The position numbers and the translations under genes are program-made. 64,000 nt of DNA from positions 16,868,631 to 16,932,630 of the forward strand of contig NC_034409.1 in NCBI RefSeq assembly GCF_002078875.1. Direction: 5' to 3'. How positions within the stretch are numbered: the stretch's first letter is position 1; each line of letters starts with the position of its first letter. Shown here piece after piece: positions 60,101-64,000 of the stretch. This DNA is from Numida meleagris (taxonomy: Eukaryota > Chordata > Aves > Galliformes > Numididae). The notes under the pieces were generated by a model that did no database searches, had not been told where the DNA came from, and saw only the letters and a program-made list of their open reading frames with translations.

Positions 60101-61702
60101 ATACGCGTAACTGCATTTCAAAATATTGTTTCAAGTCAGGAGGTTATCAAATTGTGGCAAGTATGCCCATGACAAAAGCATAGGAAAACCACTGATAAAT
60201 CTGTATGGGCATGTCAAACAAATTATGTGGTCAATTAGCAAATTAAGCAATGTGTTACAATGTAATTATTTAAAAAGGAAGTTAGTCAAATTCAGATTTT
60301 AGAACCTGGCCAGTTATTATAGCTCTTGGCTACTGTTCAGATGGTAACGTGCAATTTTACTCCATTTTACTAATTGCCATTCTGTATGGAGTCAGGAATC
60401 CCAAGTGACAGTTCTTAAAGAATATCTGGTCTTGGCTAAAGAAATGGAAGATTTATATTAATGGAAAGGGTAGATCTTGGAAGAAAACAAAAACTAAAAC
60501 CAAAACCAAACCCACAACCAACCAACCCAGTCACTGAAAAATCAAGAAAATACAATTGTCAACATCATGACAGTGTAGTGTAACTTGAATTTAGGACTGA
60601 CTGAAAGTCAGCAGATACATTGTGCTCTACTGATGTTTCCAAGGTCTTTATGTACTACGTACAGCTCTGCTCTGAACGCTCACTGACTCTTCTGACACTA
60701 TGAGCATGGGCTTCATTCCATTCTAGAGATCTATTTCCTCTACAGCCCTTCTGATTTGGGATTTACACTGTCAGATTATTAAGTAATTTAAAACCAATGT
60801 ACAGGCAAGTCTATCACCTGTGTTTCCCATCAGTGATACAGAAACACTCTTCATTTTCTCTGTTTTTTATTCTTCCAGGATCAGTTTTGGAAATCAATGA
60901 AGAGGCTTTATTTACTCAGTCTAGTCTTGAATCAATCTGCCCATTCCCTACAGAATTTAAGCTCTTGATCATCTTAGGCTTAATACTGAAATATGCTCTA
61001 TGATCTGTGCTTATCATTTAGAAAATACTGAAAGTAGGAATTGGTAATATATGAAACAGCCCTTAACTTCTCCTGTTTCTCTACTGCTTAGTTAATTAAA
61101 TACCCAATACGATAAGGACTTCTGTGCTCACAAGGCCAGCTTGCCATTCTTAGGACTTTAGGTTCATCTTTCAGTTTTAAGCTTATGTTGAATTTAATAT
61201 ACCTTGCCCATATGGATCTTCTAGAGACTTCCATATCTTTTTCTTAGGCTTCCATAAAACTATGGGTCAGAATTTATTTATCAGGAAGGGTTTTTTAAGA
61301 ATATCCATTTTCAAGGAACCTTTTACAAGAGCACAAATCTTGAAATAATAAAAAGTAAAAAATATGTATAATAAAAAGCTAGAAGAGCAAAACACAGAAA
61401 AGAAATATAATCCATCAAGTTTTACAAAGATTTTTGGGTAGGATTGAGGCTTGGTGTTTTTACATGATCATAGAAAAATTAATCATAATAAATTATCACT
61501 AGATAGTTCTTACTAGGAGAAAAGTGGATCGTCTATAACAAAAAAGAGTACTTACTCAGATGCACATCAAAAACTGTACTTCTTCCTTCTGTTTGTGTTA
61601 GGTTTCAAGGAGGGCATTCCTTGAAATTTGGAATTAGCAATGTAGTTAAGATCAGTTTTAAATCTGTAAAAAAGACACATTATATCTACAAATGAAATAG
61701 CA

Positions 61703-61780
61703 GGGCGCCCATGAAAAATGTTGATATGCCACGTGTAAACTCATTTTTGCAAGCGGTGTCAAATATTCAGCTGAAATCCG
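61703..61780. promoter_or_regulatory. CpG-retaining patch with E-box (candidate conserved element)
   Basis: Four CpG sites fall within about 75 bp of otherwise AT-rich, CpG-poor DNA: GGGCGCCC at about 61703, CACGTG at 61730-61735, AAGCGGTG at about 61751 and TCCGGCCC at about 61778. CACGTG is a canonical bHLH E-box. Its composition resembles a conserved non-coding element, but no conservation data are available. Confidence 0.3.
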
Positions 61781-62368
61781 GCCCATAATATATGTTTAAG
61801 GGAAAAGTGGTTAGTTTCCATTAAAAATCACAATGCTATAGGGAAAGCAAAGTAGGAAAGCCAATACTTTCTGACTAGAAATAGAAAGGATAGGGTCATG
61901 CAATGCAAGCTAAGGTTTGTGTTTATTTAAACTGCTGACAGTTGATTAAATGCAGGATGTCTTTTTAAGAGATTATACACAAACTTAAGCTAATGTGAAT
62001 TACATTAAAGCAATCAGCTCTTTGCTTGGATATACAAGCAATAAAGTCAACAAGAGCTCCACAGCCACAGTTATTTCCCTGATTTGAGAAGCTTGCTTTA
62101 GAAATATGCAGTTTTTTGAAGGCTTTGTTGATTTTCTATATCCACAGCTTGGCTTCTACATAAATTATTGTTCTTCTGATATATTGCATCTGAAATATAG
62201 CTTATATCAACTCTAAATTTACATATTCAAATGAATTTTGGCAGTGTAAATTTTAGCACTCTGTACAATTGCTTGCACTGATCTTTAAAAACTCCTTTCA
62301 GATAAAACATTTGGTTCATGGAAGATATACTTTTTGAAGTACCTCTTATGCTCTTGGGTAAGTGTGGC

Positions 62369-62396
62369 TTTTTTTTTTTTTTTTTTTTTTTTTTTT
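62369..62396. repeat. Poly(T) run
   Basis: T28 followed by GTAG. It is not linked to any recognisable retroelement on either side. Confidence 0.95.
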
Positions 62397-63683
62397 GTAG
62401 GAAAATAACTAAAGAACTCCACTACACTAAGTAGTTTATTGCCATGTTGTTGCACTGCTTCAGTAATAAGTTAAAAACAGAAGTGCATTCCTCAAAATAC
62501 CAATGCCATACAAAACTGCAGACTAGGCTTTCAAGGGAAGACTATTCTATTTAATCTTGCTTCACTTGCAAATTCTGACACAAATAAAGATCAAGGTGAG
62601 ACAGAAGCAGCCCGCAAAACCCTTTTCATTTTATCATGAGCAATCTCTAAACAGTGAGCAACATATCGGTGTCACTATAGATGAGCATGACTTCCAGTTT
62701 AAAAAAAAAAATCAGCATTTAGAGACAAAACTATTCAAACAGATGTTTCTCTACTGGTATCCTCACAATCTGATAGCAGATTTTTTACCTTGCTTTGGTC
62801 ACTGAAAATTTCCATTATTTTTTTTTAATAGTACAGAAGATTTTTGGGGGAACCAAGGGAACAGCAACAGAGATAGAACACTCAAGGTCTTTTCAGCACT
62901 GTTGAATTGCATCTATAAACCAAATAAATATAGATTATAACTTGAATTAGATGAACTAATTGTAATTCCTTTAACAATGTGGCCAGGAGCTAAATGGAAA
63001 CAATGGAACAAAAGAAACTATTCATAATGGTAGCAAGAAAATGAATGATTGCTTAGTTAAGTGTGAAGAATGGAGATGGAACATGGCCAAAATGTACTGC
63101 TACAGTGGACATGAAAGGAAGGACGACAAACTTAGAGCAAGGAAAATGGTGAAATGAACAAAACCAAGTTTATAATCCGATGTCAAAATAGGAGTGAAAA
63201 TAAAAACAGATTTTTATTTACTGAGGACTTCCATGTAATGCATTGCAACTTAGCTAAGACAGTACTAAAGTAATGTACCCAAAGTTATACATAAAAAATT
63301 AAATGTTCAAATCTTTAAATATGATTTTACCTACCCACCAAATTTTCAATTCAGGAATTTAGAGCAGCTCCTTCAGCTCCAGCAGAGGTTATTGTTATGG
63401 TACTTATTGAAGAAACAAAAGCAAATTTTCCTGAACAGTGTCATGTTTTGAGTGCCACAAGTTTCTTTGAGGAAGGCAGCTGAAATCATAGGCTTCATTC
63501 TGAAATTATGAAGCAGTTTCTTATTGGCATAAAAAATCAGCAGCTCACACATCCTCAAAAGTGGCACTCTATGTCATAGGTAGTTGGCACACTACAGTGC
63601 TCCAAGGACATGCTTCACTCATGTCTCTGTGTGACACTATTGTACACTGTATATATTTGAATTTGCCCCACAAAAACCTCACT

Positions 63684-63855
63684 CAGAATCACAGTAGTGT
63701 GGAAGGAACCTGAGGAGCTCTTCAGTTCAACCTCCTACTCAGAGTAGGGTCAGCTGTGAGATCAGACCAGATTGCTCAGGGTTTTACTCACTCTTGAAAA
63801 TCTCTGAGGATGGAAAGAGACTGCACAGTCTCTCTGGGCAACATGTTCCACTGAC
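63684..63855 (-). mobile_element. CR1 LINE 3' fragment
   Basis: Plus strand: CAGAATCACAGTAGTGTGG, TTCAGTTCAACCTCC, GACCAGATTGCTCAGGG, TCTCTGGGCAACATGTTCCA. One octamer (ATTCTG) remains at the left end; the copy is diverged and 5'-truncated near 63855. Confidence 0.85.
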
Positions 63856-64000
63856 TGGAGCTACATAAGCACAGCAGAAGCAGAAGTTAAACCATATGCT
63901 CATCTCTAGTGTGAGCTGTAATTAACCACTGAATGTACACAACTGTAAATGACTGTTAGGTATATTATTAGCTCCCTTCCCAGTGTATTTCCACTAACAA
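63856..64000. other. Short unique sequence at window end
   Basis: No feature recognised. Confidence 0.5.

Larger units (their letters stand above)
60101..63683. other. Transposon-free non-coding tract
   Basis: No gene recognised. A T28 run lies at 62369-62396, and a CpG-retaining patch at 61703-61780. Another conserved-element-like stretch is 61970-62110. Frames of up to 82 codons show no domain. Confidence 0.5.

Noticed and set aside
62369..62400. T28 followed by GTAG as a splice acceptor
   Set aside because: The T28 run is a homopolymer without branch point or a coding exon after it.
1..64000. CRISPR arrays, operons, riboswitches, bacterial terminators, tRNA or rRNA genes
   Set aside because: No regularly spaced repeats, tRNA-like A/B boxes or rRNA motifs were seen, and the repeat content is avian.

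Overview
This window looks like non-coding, AT-rich bird chromosome, either intergenic or inside a very large intron. The bird assignment rests on its repeats. At least fifteen pieces are CR1 LINEs, most of which end in the CR1 3' octamer (ATTCTATG/ATTCTGTG, once or twice). There are also several avian-type endogenous retrovirus (ERV) LTRs: three ERVL-like copies, two copies of another 5-bp-duplicating family, one ERVK/beta-like LTR, one 5' LTR piece, and one LTR that closely resembles alpharetroviral LTRs. I found no host protein-coding gene, tRNA, rRNA, CRISPR array or bacterial-type feature. Nearly all open frames are short, lack family motifs, and fall in unique AT-rich sequence or in transposon fossils. 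I cannot name the species.

Layout. 1-12 kb: mostly unique sequence, with an ERVK-like LTR (5191-5788) and a short CR1 3' end (10182-10311). 12-31 kb: two solo LTRs of one family face each other 18 kb apart (11928-12436 plus, 30779-31309 minus), each with a perfect 5-bp target duplication. Between them lie a 150-bp multi-arm fold-back (19257-19406), an ERVL-like solo LTR (20825-21361) and a mosaic of CR1 pieces, unknown sequence and an (AC)n tract (22436-23513). 31-40 kb: two CR1 pieces and long transposon-poor stretches with conserved-element-like sequence. 40.8-53.2 kb: a repeat-dense cluster. It includes an alpharetrovirus-like 3' LTR with polypurine tract and poly(A), a CR1 nested inside an ERVL-like LTR, and the longest CR1 (51150-52790). 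53-64 kb: unique sequence with three CR1 pieces.

Nothing here works as an operon or pathway. What can be read is a history of insertions: which elements landed intact, which were interrupted later, and which have lost their promoter or catalytic residues. I found no previously undescribed biological system. The strongest leads are the fold-back at 19.3 kb, the polyadenylated alpharetrovirus-like LTR at 42.2-42.7 kb, and a few possible regulatory patches in transposon-free DNA.
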